6,624 bases of DNA from Quadrisphaera sp. (GTDB taxonomy: Bacteria; Actinomycetota; Actinomycetes; Actinomycetales; Quadrisphaeraceae): positions 1 to 6,624 of the forward strand of contig JARIBR010000074.1 in the NCBI GenBank assembly GCA_029258695.1, in the 5' to 3' direction. How positions within the stretch are numbered: position 1 is the first letter of the stretch; every line of letters begins with the position of its first letter. A program made the position numbers and the translations under genes. Shown here piece after piece: positions 1 to 6,196 of the stretch. The notes below the pieces were generated by a model. The model was given only the letters and a program-made list of their open reading frames with translations, did not search any database and was not told the origin of the DNA.

Positions 1-525
<525 letters not shown>

Positions 526-582
526 GACGCCACCGTAACGAGCGCGTGCGACACCGCCCCGCACGCGTGCCAGCCTGTCGCC
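526..582. promoter_or_regulatory. Divergent intergenic region between FAH-family gene and DinB gene
   Basis: These 57 bases separate two divergent starts, so promoters for both must lie here or inside the neighbouring coding ends. No clear -35/-10 pair is visible; TAACGA at 536-541 is the only AT-containing hexamer and is a poor match. Neither start has a strong Shine-Dalgarno, so leaderless or short-leader transcripts are possible. The promoter function is inferred from gene layout, not from a motif. Confidence 0.35.
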
Positions 583-1113
583 ATGGACACTCGCGGCATC
601 CTCACCGACCTCTACGGCCGCGTCGCCGAGCTGGCGCCCGAGGTGGCGGGCGGGCTCAGCGAGGCGGACCTCGCCCACCGGCCCGCCAGCCTGACCGGCC
701 ACGGGGACCCGGGGAACTCGATCGCCTGGCTGGTGTGGCACAGCGCCAGGCTCCAGGACGTCTCCCTGTCCCAGGTCGCGGGCCCCGACCTCGGCGAGCA
801 GGTGTGGACGGGGCGGGGGTGGGCCGAGCAGTTCGCGCTCGACCTGGCGGCGGGGGACATGGGGTACGGGCACAGCTCCGCGCAGGTCGACGCCGTCCGT
901 GCCCCGGCGGACCTGCTGACCGGCTACCACGCCGAGGTGGCCGACCGGGTGGCGCAGGTCCCGGCCACCTTCGGCGACGAGGACCTCGACGCGGTGGTCG
1001 ACCCCTCCTACGACCCGCCGGTCACGCTGGCCGTGAGACTGGTCAGCGTCGCCGCGGACTGCCACCAGCACCTCGGTCAGGCGGCGTCCCTGCGGGGGCT
1101 GCTCGTCGGCTGA
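583..1113 (+). CDS. DinB-superfamily (DUF664-like) putative metal-dependent, thiol-using enzyme
   Basis: This encodes 176 residues, the normal length for the actinobacterial DinB/DUF664 group, a four-helix bundle with a metal centre. Recognisable blocks are the N-terminal helix DLYGRVAEL (9-17), [16 protein letters not shown] (44-59) with H53, [11 protein letters not shown] in the middle, [24 protein letters not shown], and the closing [15 protein letters not shown] (160-174) with H161 and H163. Family members use His residues from these two places to bind a metal, and related proteins are mycothiol- or bacillithiol-dependent transferases or maleylpyruvate isomerase-like. The exact reaction is unknown. 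ATG 583 is chosen because homology starts there; the open frame continues upstream only as an antisense shadow of the FAH-family gene. There is no good Shine-Dalgarno. It ends 73 bp before the protease gene and may have its own promoter. Confidence 0.88.
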   Translation: MDTRGILTDLYGRVAELAPEVAGGLSEADLAHRPASLTGHGDPGNSIAWLVWHSARLQDVSLSQVAGPDLGEQVWTGRGWAEQFALDLAAGDMGYGHSSAQVDAVRAPADLLTGYHAEVADRVAQVPATFGDEDLDAVVDPSYDPPVTLAVRLVSVAADCHQHLGQAASLRGLLVG

Positions 1114-1148
1114 CCGCCTGAGGACGGCGTGACGTGCGGTGCGAGACA

Positions 1149-1171
1149 TTGATCGCTGTCGGTGATCGGTG
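1149..1171 (+). promoter_or_regulatory. Possible promoter/operator upstream of M4 protease gene (direct repeat TGATCG[C/G]TG)
   Basis: Between the DinB stop and the protease ATG lies a relatively AT-containing stretch with TTGATC at 1149-1154, a plausible -35, and two direct copies of TGATCGsTG (1150-1158 and 1163-1171) offset by 13 bp. The expected -10 region about 17 bp further on reads CACCCT, a poor match. The copies could be a regulator site or chance. Low confidence. Confidence 0.25.
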
Positions 1172-1186
1172 GCACCCTGACGGCGC

Positions 1187-2236
1187 ATGAGGCCCCGCTG
1201 CTCCGTCGTCCCCCCGTACCTGCTGACGCGCCTGGCCGAAGCCGAGCCGGAGCGCAGCGGCATGCTCGGCAGCGCGGCGACGAACACCCTCGAGACCGAC
1301 GCCGCCCTGCGGGCCGCCCGCCGCGAGCGGGCCCACCTCGACCTCGGACCGATCGAGCCGGGTGCCCAGCGCACCATCTCGGACGCGGACGGGCAGATGC
1401 TCCTGCCGGGCGCCACCGTCCGCCGCGAGGGCGAGCCGCCGACGCGCGACGTGGCCACCGACGAGGCCTACGCCGGCCTCGGTGACACCTACGACCTGTA
1501 CCTGCGTGTCTTCGACCGCGAGTCCCTCGACGGCGCGGGGCGCCCCCTGCTCGCCACGGTCCACTACGGGCGCGCCTACGACAACGCCTTCTGGGACGGC
1601 GTGCAGATGGTCTTCGGCGACGGGGACGGGCGGGTGTTCGGACGCTTCACCGCGTCGGTGTCCGTCATCGGCCACGAGCTGACCCACGGCGTCGTCCAGT
1701 ACACCGCCGACCTCACCTACGAGGGACAGTCCGGCGCCCTGAACGAGCACGTCTCCGACGCCTTCGGGGCGATGGTCGAGCAGCTCAGCCGGGGCCAGAG
1801 CAGCGAGGAGGCCTCGTGGCTCATCGGTGAGGGCCTCTTCACGCCGACCGTCCGCGGGCAGGCGCTGCGCTCGATGAAGGCCCCGGGCACCGCCTTCGAC
1901 GACCCGCTGCTCGGCAAGGACCCCCAGCCCGCGCACCTGGACGACTACGTGGAGACGAGCGAGGACAACGGCGGGGTGCACCTCAACTCGGGCATCCCGA
2001 ACCGGGCCTTCTACCTCGTGGCCACGGCCCTGGGCGGCGCCAGCTGGGAGCGTGCGGGCCGCATCTGGTACGACACGCTGACCAGTCGCGAGCTGAGGTC
2101 CGACGCGGACTTCGCCACCTTCGCCGCGGTGACGTCGGCCGCTGCCACCGCCCGCTTCGGTGCCGGGAGCGCCGAGGTGGACGCGGTCCGGGCCGGTTGG
2201 GACGCCGTCGGGGTGACGCCGGCGACGAACAGGTGA
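1187..2236 (+). CDS. Protealysin-like M4 (thermolysin family) metalloprotease, no signal peptide
   Basis: This 349-residue zinc endopeptidase is close in length to protealysin (about 340). Its N-terminus has no signal peptide and carries PPYLL (9-13), the hallmark of the short propeptide in protealysin-like M4 enzymes; a linker of variable sequence follows to about residue 50. The catalytic domain has HELTH (163-167; H163 and H167 bind zinc, E164 is catalytic), Y178, third zinc ligand E187 in NEHVSD (24 residues after H163, as in thermolysin H142/E166), and proton-donor His265 in [11 protein letters not shown]. The helical C-terminal lobe is complete to [13 protein letters not shown]. All catalytic residues are present, so the enzyme should be active after propeptide removal. 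Lack of a signal suggests a cytoplasmic location or non-classical export. The emfourin-like gene 119 bp downstream is the family's known inhibitor partner. ATG 1187 places PPYLL at the usual distance from the start; no strong Shine-Dalgarno precedes it. Confidence 0.95.
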   Translation: MRPRCSVVPPYLLTRLAEAEPERSGMLGSAATNTLETDAALRAARRERAHLDLGPIEPGAQRTISDADGQMLLPGATVRREGEPPTRDVATDEAYAGLGDTYDLYLRVFDRESLDGAGRPLLATVHYGRAYDNAFWDGVQMVFGDGDGRVFGRFTASVSVIGHELTHGVVQYTADLTYEGQSGALNEHVSDAFGAMVEQLSRGQSSEEASWLIGEGLFTPTVRGQALRSMKAPGTAFDDPLLGKDPQPAHLDDYVETSEDNGGVHLNSGIPNRAFYLVATALGGASWERAGRIWYDTLTSRELRSDADFATFAAVTSAAATARFGAGSAEVDAVRAGWDAVGVTPATNR

Positions 2237-2355
2237 GGGAGCGAGCACACTGGACGTCGTCGCGCACCCTCGCGCGGCCGGTGGCCGACCGTGAGCGTGC
2301 GAGCCGTAGCGAGCACGGGCAGGCCGGCGATCAGGCCCTGAGCGAGGAGGTGCGC
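2237..2355 (+). other. Protease-inhibitor intergenic region with short repeats and a small hairpin
   Basis: No gene is supported in these 119 bases. They contain a 9 bp direct repeat AGCGAGCAC (2240-2248 and 2308-2316), with GAGC cores recurring at 2293, 2301 and 2311. A perfect 5 bp stem CGGCC-GGT-GGCCG lies at 2275-2287. The gap is long for a tight operon, so the inhibitor may have its own promoter or the hairpin may weaken read-through, which would set the protease:inhibitor ratio. No -10/-35 pair is convincing. Confidence 0.4.
2345..2350 (+). promoter_or_regulatory. Strong Shine-Dalgarno AGGAGG of the emfourin-like gene
   Basis: A perfect AGGAGG lies five bases before GTG 2356. It decides the start, because the earlier in-frame GTG at 2350 overlaps the motif itself. 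It is the best ribosome site in the window and suggests the inhibitor is translated more efficiently than the protease, whose start has no comparable site. Confidence 0.75.
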
Positions 2356-2640
2356 GTGCGCATCGTGGTCAGCCGCAGCGGCGGCTTCGCCGGACTGACG
2401 CGCCGCGCCGAGATGGACGTCGACGCGGCGCCGGACGCCGGCTGGTGGCGCGACGCGGCGGCCGAGGCGGTGCCCCTGCCCACGCCCCCGGCCGGGGACG
2501 GCCCGTCCCCCGGGCGGGACGGCGTCACCTGGACCCTCGAGCTGGGCGAGCACCGCGCGGTCCTGCCCGACAGCGTGGTGCAGGGGCCGCTGCGGGAGAT
2601 CGCCGAGCGCACCCTCGCCGAGGGCGAGCCGCCCCGGTGA
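2356..2640 (+). CDS. Emfourin-like protein inhibitor of M4 metalloproteases
   Basis: This small cytoplasmic protein of 94 residues has the layout of the emfourin (protealysin inhibitor) family. It opens with a beta strand leading into SGGFAGL (8-14), the family's most recognisable motif, then TRRAEMDVD, a helix-like WWRDAAAEA segment (30-38), a Pro/Gly-rich loop (40-53), a strand GVTWTLELGEHRAVLPD (56-72) and a closing helix GPLREIAERTLAE (77-89). Emfourin from Serratia is encoded next to protealysin and binds it tightly, and the same neighbour relation is seen here. It is slightly shorter than typical members (about 100-115). The role as inhibitor of the upstream protease is inferred from family and context. 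The start is GTG 2356, set by the AGGAGG at 2345. The stop overlaps the next start (GTGA). Alternative: an unrelated small protein, which the GGFAG motif and location argue against. Confidence 0.85.
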   Translation: MRIVVSRSGGFAGLTRRAEMDVDAAPDAGWWRDAAAEAVPLPTPPAGDGPSPGRDGVTWTLELGEHRAVLPDSVVQGPLREIAERTLAEGEPPR

Positions 2641-2993
2641 GCGTGCGGGACGACACCTCGCGCAGCAGCGCTCGGTCGGCCGGCGCGCGAAGTCCGCGCC
2701 CGAGGCTGCTCGCGTGGGCCGTGGGGCTGCTGCTGCTGATCGTCCTGCTCGGCCCCGCCGCCCTCGCGGCGCTGTTCTCCTGGACGTCCTTCACCGGCTG
2801 CGCCATCTCGTGCACACCGCCGCAGCCCGCCATCGGCGTGGCCATGGCGCTGGTCACCGCCTCGATCCTCGCCCTGCCGGTGCTGGCCGGCGCGGTGGTG
2901 CGCCGCCGCCGCCGCCCACCGCTGACCTGGCGCGTCGTCGGCGTCGTCGTGCTGCTCATCGCCTTCTGCGTGGCCCTGGACGCCGTGGCCTGA
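2637..2993 (+). CDS. Small three-helix membrane protein, translationally coupled to the inhibitor gene
   Basis: I do not recognise a family. The 118 residues begin with a basic, Ser/Arg-rich cytoplasmic tail (1-23), then a hydrophobic helix (24-47), a short loop (48-64) with two cysteines (C55, C59) in GCAISCTPPQP, a second helix (65-88), the cytoplasmic cluster RRRRR (89-93) and a third helix (about 100-115). By the positive-inside rule the N-terminus is inside and the cysteine loop outside. GTG 2637 overlaps the inhibitor stop in a GTGA arrangement, so translation is probably coupled; there is no good separate Shine-Dalgarno. GTG 2643 is an alternative start two codons later. Coupling suggests a role linked to the protease-inhibitor pair, such as membrane anchoring or sensing, but this is only inference. 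It could equally be an unrelated integral membrane protein. Confidence 0.75.
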   Translation: MSVRDDTSRSSARSAGARSPRPRLLAWAVGLLLLIVLLGPAALAALFSWTSFTGCAISCTPPQPAIGVAMALVTASILALPVLAGAVVRRRRRPPLTWRVVGVVVLLIAFCVALDAVA

Positions 2994-3010
2994 GCCGGAC
3001 CGCCTCCTCT

Positions 3011-3059
3011 GCGCACCGAGCGCACCGAGCGCACCAAGCGCACCGAGCGCACCGAGCGC
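3011..3059 (+). repeat. Tandem repeat, 9 bp unit GCGCACCGA, five copies plus a 4 bp remnant
   Basis: Units begin at 3011, 3020, 3029, 3038 and 3047. Four are identical; the third has A for G at its eighth base (GCGCACCAA), and GCGC of a sixth unit follows at 3056. The array lies in the noncoding space after the membrane protein stop and before the hairpin, so it is probably transcribed in the 3' untranslated region. Such short arrays often vary in copy number between strains through slippage. Confidence 0.9.
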
Positions 3060-3082
3060 CAGGATCCCGCGTGCTGCGCGGA

Positions 3083-3114
3083 GCCGCCGCGCCGCGACGA
3101 CCCCGCGCGGCGGC
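3083..3114. terminator. GC-rich hairpin between convergent genes, possible bidirectional terminator
   Basis: GCCGCCGCGC (3083-3092) pairs perfectly with GCGCGGCGGC (3105-3114), a 10 bp all-GC stem with a 12-base loop. It sits between the stops of the membrane protein (2993) and the aldehyde dehydrogenase (3137), where transcripts from both strands should end. There is no U-tract on either side; U-less hairpins of this kind are often proposed as terminators in high-GC actinobacteria. Confidence 0.6.
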
Positions 3115-3136
3115 CAGCGGGCTCAGCGTCGTGAGG

Positions 3137-4519
3137 TCAGCTCTTGGCCTTGGAGGTGCGGCGCAGCCGGGTGTTGACGAACTCGCCCATGCCCCAGCGG
3201 CCGAGCTCGCGGCCGAAGCCGGAGCGCTTCACCCCACCGAACGGCAGGCCCGGCAGCGTGGTGCCGTGCTCGTTGACGTAAGCCATGCCCACCTCGAGGC
3301 GGTCGGCGATCTCCTGGGCCCGGTCGATGTCGGTGCCCCACACGGACCCGCTGAGCCCGAAGCTCACGTCGTTGGCGAGCTCTACGGCCTCGTCCGTGGA
3401 GTCGACGCCGTAGACGACGGCCACGGGACCGAAGATCTCCTCCGAGTAGGCGTCCATGTCGGGGGTGACGCCGGTGAGCACGGCCGGACGCATGAACGCG
3501 CCGTCGCCGTCGACCGCGTCACCGCCGGTGTGCAGGGTGGCGCCCTGCGCGACCGCACGCTGGACCTGCTCCACCACGGTGTCGCGGGCCGTGACCGAGG
3601 ACAGCGGACCGACCTGGGTGCTCGGGTCGGTGGGGTCCCCGACCCGGGTGGACTCGAACACCGAGACGACCGTCGAGACGAAGTCGTCGAGCTGGTCGTT
3701 GGCGACGATCATGCGCTTGGGTGAGTTGCACGCCTGCCCGGCGTTGGACAGCCGCGCCTTCGCCGCGATCTTGGCGGTCCGCTCGAGGTCGCCGTCGTCG
3801 AGGGCGATGAGGGCGTCGGAGCCACCGAGCTCGAGCACGGCCTTCTTGAGGTTCTTGCCGGCGACCTCGGCCACCGCCGCCCCTGCGCGCTCGCTGCCGG
3901 TCAGCGAGACCCCACGGACCCGCGGGTCGGCGATCATCTCGGCGATCTGGTCGTTGCTCGCGAACACGTTGAGGTAGACGTCCTGCGGAACGCCGGCGTC
4001 GTGGACGATCTGCGCCATCACCTCGGCCGAGGCCGCGCAGATGGGGGCGTGCTTCAAGATGATGGAGTTGCCCACCATGAGGTTCGGCGCGACGAAGCGA
4101 GCCACCTGGTAGTACGGGAAGTTCCAGGGCATGACCCCGACCAGGGGGCCGACCGGCTCGGTCTCGACGACGGACTCGAGAGCCCCCTGGGGGTCGAGCT
4201 CGTCCTGCGCCAGGAGCTCCGGCCCGTGCTCGGCGTACCAGCGGTAGATGTCGGCGGCGAGCTGCACCTCACCGGCGGCCTCCTTCACCGGCTTGCCCAT
4301 CTCGGTGGCGATCAGCGTGGCCAGCTCGTCGGCGCGGGCCTCGTAGGCGTCCGCGATGCGGACCAGGAGGCCCGATCGCTCGTCGATCGGGGTGGCCCGC
4401 CAGGTGCCGAAGCCGCTGGTGGACCGGTCGAGGACGTCGCCGACGGAGTCGTCGCTGAGCTCGTCGAACTCGCGCTCGGTGGTGCCGGTGGCAGGGTTGG
4501 TCGTCACATAGGTGGCCAT
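3137..4519 (-). CDS. NAD(P)-dependent aldehyde dehydrogenase, probably succinate-semialdehyde dehydrogenase (GabD1-like)
   Basis: This complete 460-residue aldehyde dehydrogenase opens with TNPATG (7-12), the typical first strand of succinate-semialdehyde dehydrogenases. Catalytic features are all present: N133 in PWNFPYYQ, cofactor-binding K156 in ILKHAP, the Rossmann turn LTGSE (206-210), general base E230 in LELGG, nucleophile C264 in GQACNSPKR, E361 in EEIFGP and the closing FGGVKRSGFGRELG. It should oxidise an aldehyde, most likely succinate semialdehyde, to the acid in the cytoplasm; other small semialdehydes cannot be excluded, and NAD versus NADP preference is not clear. It follows cimA by 25 bp on the same strand and is probably cotranscribed, though no metabolic link to isoleucine synthesis is obvious. 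ATG 4519 is chosen from the homology start; its ribosome site is weak (GGCGGAG abuts the ATG, GAGGAAG lies 16 bases upstream), so coupling to cimA is possible. Confidence 0.93.
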   Translation of the reverse strand: MATYVTTNPATGTTEREFDELSDDSVGDVLDRSTSGFGTWRATPIDERSGLLVRIADAYEARADELATLIATEMGKPVKEAAGEVQLAADIYRWYAEHGPELLAQDELDPQGALESVVETEPVGPLVGVMPWNFPYYQVARFVAPNLMVGNSIILKHAPICAASAEVMAQIVHDAGVPQDVYLNVFASNDQIAEMIADPRVRGVSLTGSERAGAAVAEVAGKNLKKAVLELGGSDALIALDDGDLERTAKIAAKARLSNAGQACNSPKRMIVANDQLDDFVSTVVSVFESTRVGDPTDPSTQVGPLSSVTARDTVVEQVQRAVAQGATLHTGGDAVDGDGAFMRPAVLTGVTPDMDAYSEEIFGPVAVVYGVDSTDEAVELANDVSFGLSGSVWGTDIDRAQEIADRLEVGMAYVNEHGTTLPGLPFGGVKRSGFGRELGRWGMGEFVNTRLRRTSKAKS

Positions 4520-4544
4520 CTCCGCCAGGGTAACGCTTCCTCGA

Positions 4545-6155
4545 TCACCGCTGGGCGACGCCCGCCAGCAGCAGCCCGTAGGTGATCCCGTCCACCAGCG
4601 CCTGCCACGAGGCCTCGACGAGGTTGGGCGCGACGCCCACCGTCGTCCAGGTGTGCACGCCGTCGGTGGTGTCGATGAGCACGCGCGTGATGGCGTCGGT
4701 GCCGTGGCTGGAGTCGAGGATGCGCACGCGGTAGTCGGTGAGCTCGAGGCTCTTCAGCTCCGGGTACGCGGGCAGCAGCGCCCCGCGCAGGGCCGCGTCC
4801 AGGGCGTTGACCGGCCCGTTCCCCTCCCCCGTCGAGACCACGCGGGCCCCGCCGGCCATGAGCTTCACCGTGGCCTCGGACGTGGGCGCCGGGTCGATCC
4901 CGGCGGTGACGGACCGGTGCTCGATGAACGCCCGCCAGCTCTCCACCTCGAAGTAGGCCGGGCGCCCCCCGCCGACCTCCTCGTGCAGCAGCAGCGCGAA
5001 GGATGCGTCGGCGGCCTCGAACGTCCACCCGGCCTGCTCGAGGGCCTTGACGCGCGTGACCACGCGGGTGAGCGTCGCGTCGTCGCCGGCGAGGTCGAAG
5101 CCGAGCTCGCGGCCCTTCAGCTCGACGGACGCGCGCCCCGCCATGTCGGAGACGAGCATCCGCATGTCGTTGCCCACCAGCGCGGGGTCGGTGTGCTGGT
5201 AGAGGTCCGGGTCCACCCGGATCGCGGAGGCGTGCAGCCCGGCCTTGTGGGCGAACGCGCTGGCCCCCACGTACGGGGCCTTGCTGAACGGCGCGACGTT
5301 CGTGGCGTCGCTGACCTGGTGGGCGATGCGGGTGGCCTCGGCGAGGCGCTCACGGGGCAGGACCGGCACGCCCATCTTCAGCACGAGGTCGGCGACCACG
5401 GTGACGAGGTCGGCGTTGCCGGTGCGCTCGCCGTAACCGTTGACGCACCCCTGGACGTGGGAGGCACCGGCGCGGACCGCCGCGAGGCTGTTGGCGACCG
5501 CGCAGCCGGTGTCGTCGTGCATGTGCGCGCCCACCCGCACACCACCGGCACCGCGCTCGGCAGCGTGCGCGACCACCGCGGCGGTGACCTCACCCACCTG
5601 GTGCGGCAGCATCCCGCCGTTGGTGTCGCACAGCACCACCGCCTCGGCGCCGGCGTCGGCCGCGGCGTCGAGCACCGCCAGCCCGTAGCCGGGCGTGGCG
5701 AACCAGCCGTCGAAGAAGTGCTCGGCGTCGAGGAAGACGCGGCGGCCCTGGGCGACGAGGTGGGCGACGGTGTCGGAGACCATCGCGAGGTTCTCCTCCG
5801 GCGTCGTCCGCAGCGCCAGCTCGACGTGGCGGGCGTGGCTCTTGGCGACGATCGTCACCGCGCTCGTCCCCGCGTCGAGCAGGGCGCGGACCTGCGGGTC
5901 CTGCGCGGCGCTGCCCCCCGCCCGGCGCGTGGCGCCGAACGCGACGAGCGTCGTGGCCCCGAGGTCGAGCTCCGCGCGGGCCCGCGCGAAGAAGGCGGTG
6001 TCCTTCGGGTTGGCGCCGGGCCACCCGCCCTCGACGTAGTCCACGCCGAGCTCGGCGAGCAGCGTGGCGATGTGCATCTTGTCGTCGACGGAGAGCGACA
6101 GACCTTCCTGCTGCGCGCCGTCGCGCAGCGTGGTGTCGTAGACGTCGAAGGTCAT
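4545..6155 (-). CDS. cimA: Citramalate synthase
   Basis: This 536-residue enzyme condenses pyruvate and acetyl-CoA to (R)-citramalate, the first step of threonine-independent isoleucine synthesis. The N-terminal HMGL-type TIM barrel (about 1-290) has YDTTLRDGAQ (6-15; R11 and metal ligand D12), EGGWPGANPKDT (42-53), HMHDD (211-215; metal ligands H211 and H213) and GERTGNADL (242-250; N247). KAGLHASA (304-311) lies in the linker. The C-terminal LeuA-type regulatory/dimerisation domain (about 400-536) has GEGNGPVNALDAALR and ends in SWQALVDGITYGLL; in this family it binds the end product, so feedback inhibition by isoleucine is likely. The GGWPGANPKDT block and length fit the citramalate synthase subfamily rather than 2-isopropylmalate or homocitrate synthase. 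ATG 6155 is well supported by GCAGGAGC at 6168-6161, five bases upstream. It lies 41 bp after ilvE and 25 bp before the aldehyde dehydrogenase. Confidence 0.94.
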   Translation of the reverse strand: MTFDVYDTTLRDGAQQEGLSLSVDDKMHIATLLAELGVDYVEGGWPGANPKDTAFFARARAELDLGATTLVAFGATRRAGGSAAQDPQVRALLDAGTSAVTIVAKSHARHVELALRTTPEENLAMVSDTVAHLVAQGRRVFLDAEHFFDGWFATPGYGLAVLDAAADAGAEAVVLCDTNGGMLPHQVGEVTAAVVAHAAERGAGGVRVGAHMHDDTGCAVANSLAAVRAGASHVQGCVNGYGERTGNADLVTVVADLVLKMGVPVLPRERLAEATRIAHQVSDATNVAPFSKAPYVGASAFAHKAGLHASAIRVDPDLYQHTDPALVGNDMRMLVSDMAGRASVELKGRELGFDLAGDDATLTRVVTRVKALEQAGWTFEAADASFALLLHEEVGGGRPAYFEVESWRAFIEHRSVTAGIDPAPTSEATVKLMAGGARVVSTGEGNGPVNALDAALRGALLPAYPELKSLELTDYRVRILDSSHGTDAITRVLIDTTDGVHTWTTVGVAPNLVEASWQALVDGITYGLLLAGVAQR

Positions 6156-6196
6156 CGCGGGCTCCTGCGCTGGGGCGGGTGGGTGGTCCGGAGGGT

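Noticed and set aside
1043..2248. Minus-strand open frame of about 400 codons opposite the M4 protease
   Set aside because: It is antisense to a gene with full catalytic motifs. Its translation is low-complexity and rich in Gly, Val, Arg and Ala with no recognisable domain, as expected of a GC-rich shadow frame.
2197..2355. Upstream extension of the emfourin-like frame into the protease gene
   Set aside because: The perfect AGGAGG at 2345 and the family's N-terminal strand place the start at GTG 2356; the upstream part has no emfourin-like features.
3011..3059. CRISPR-like array
   Set aside because: The units are 9 bp, directly abutting and have no spacers, so this is a simple tandem repeat.
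2714..3724. Long plus-strand open frame running through the tandem repeat into the dehydrogenase region
   Set aside because: It overlaps the membrane protein in another frame and is antisense to the dehydrogenase C-terminus. The AHR-type repeat it encodes only reflects the 9 bp DNA repeat.
4001..4585. Plus-strand open frame antisense to the dehydrogenase N-terminus
   Set aside because: It is a shadow of the real gene with a low-complexity Gly/Val/Arg/Leu translation and no ribosome site of note.
5590..6024. Alternative minus-strand frame inside cimA
   Set aside because: It is Arg/Gly/Pro/Ala-rich and overlaps the conserved barrel of citramalate synthase in a different frame.
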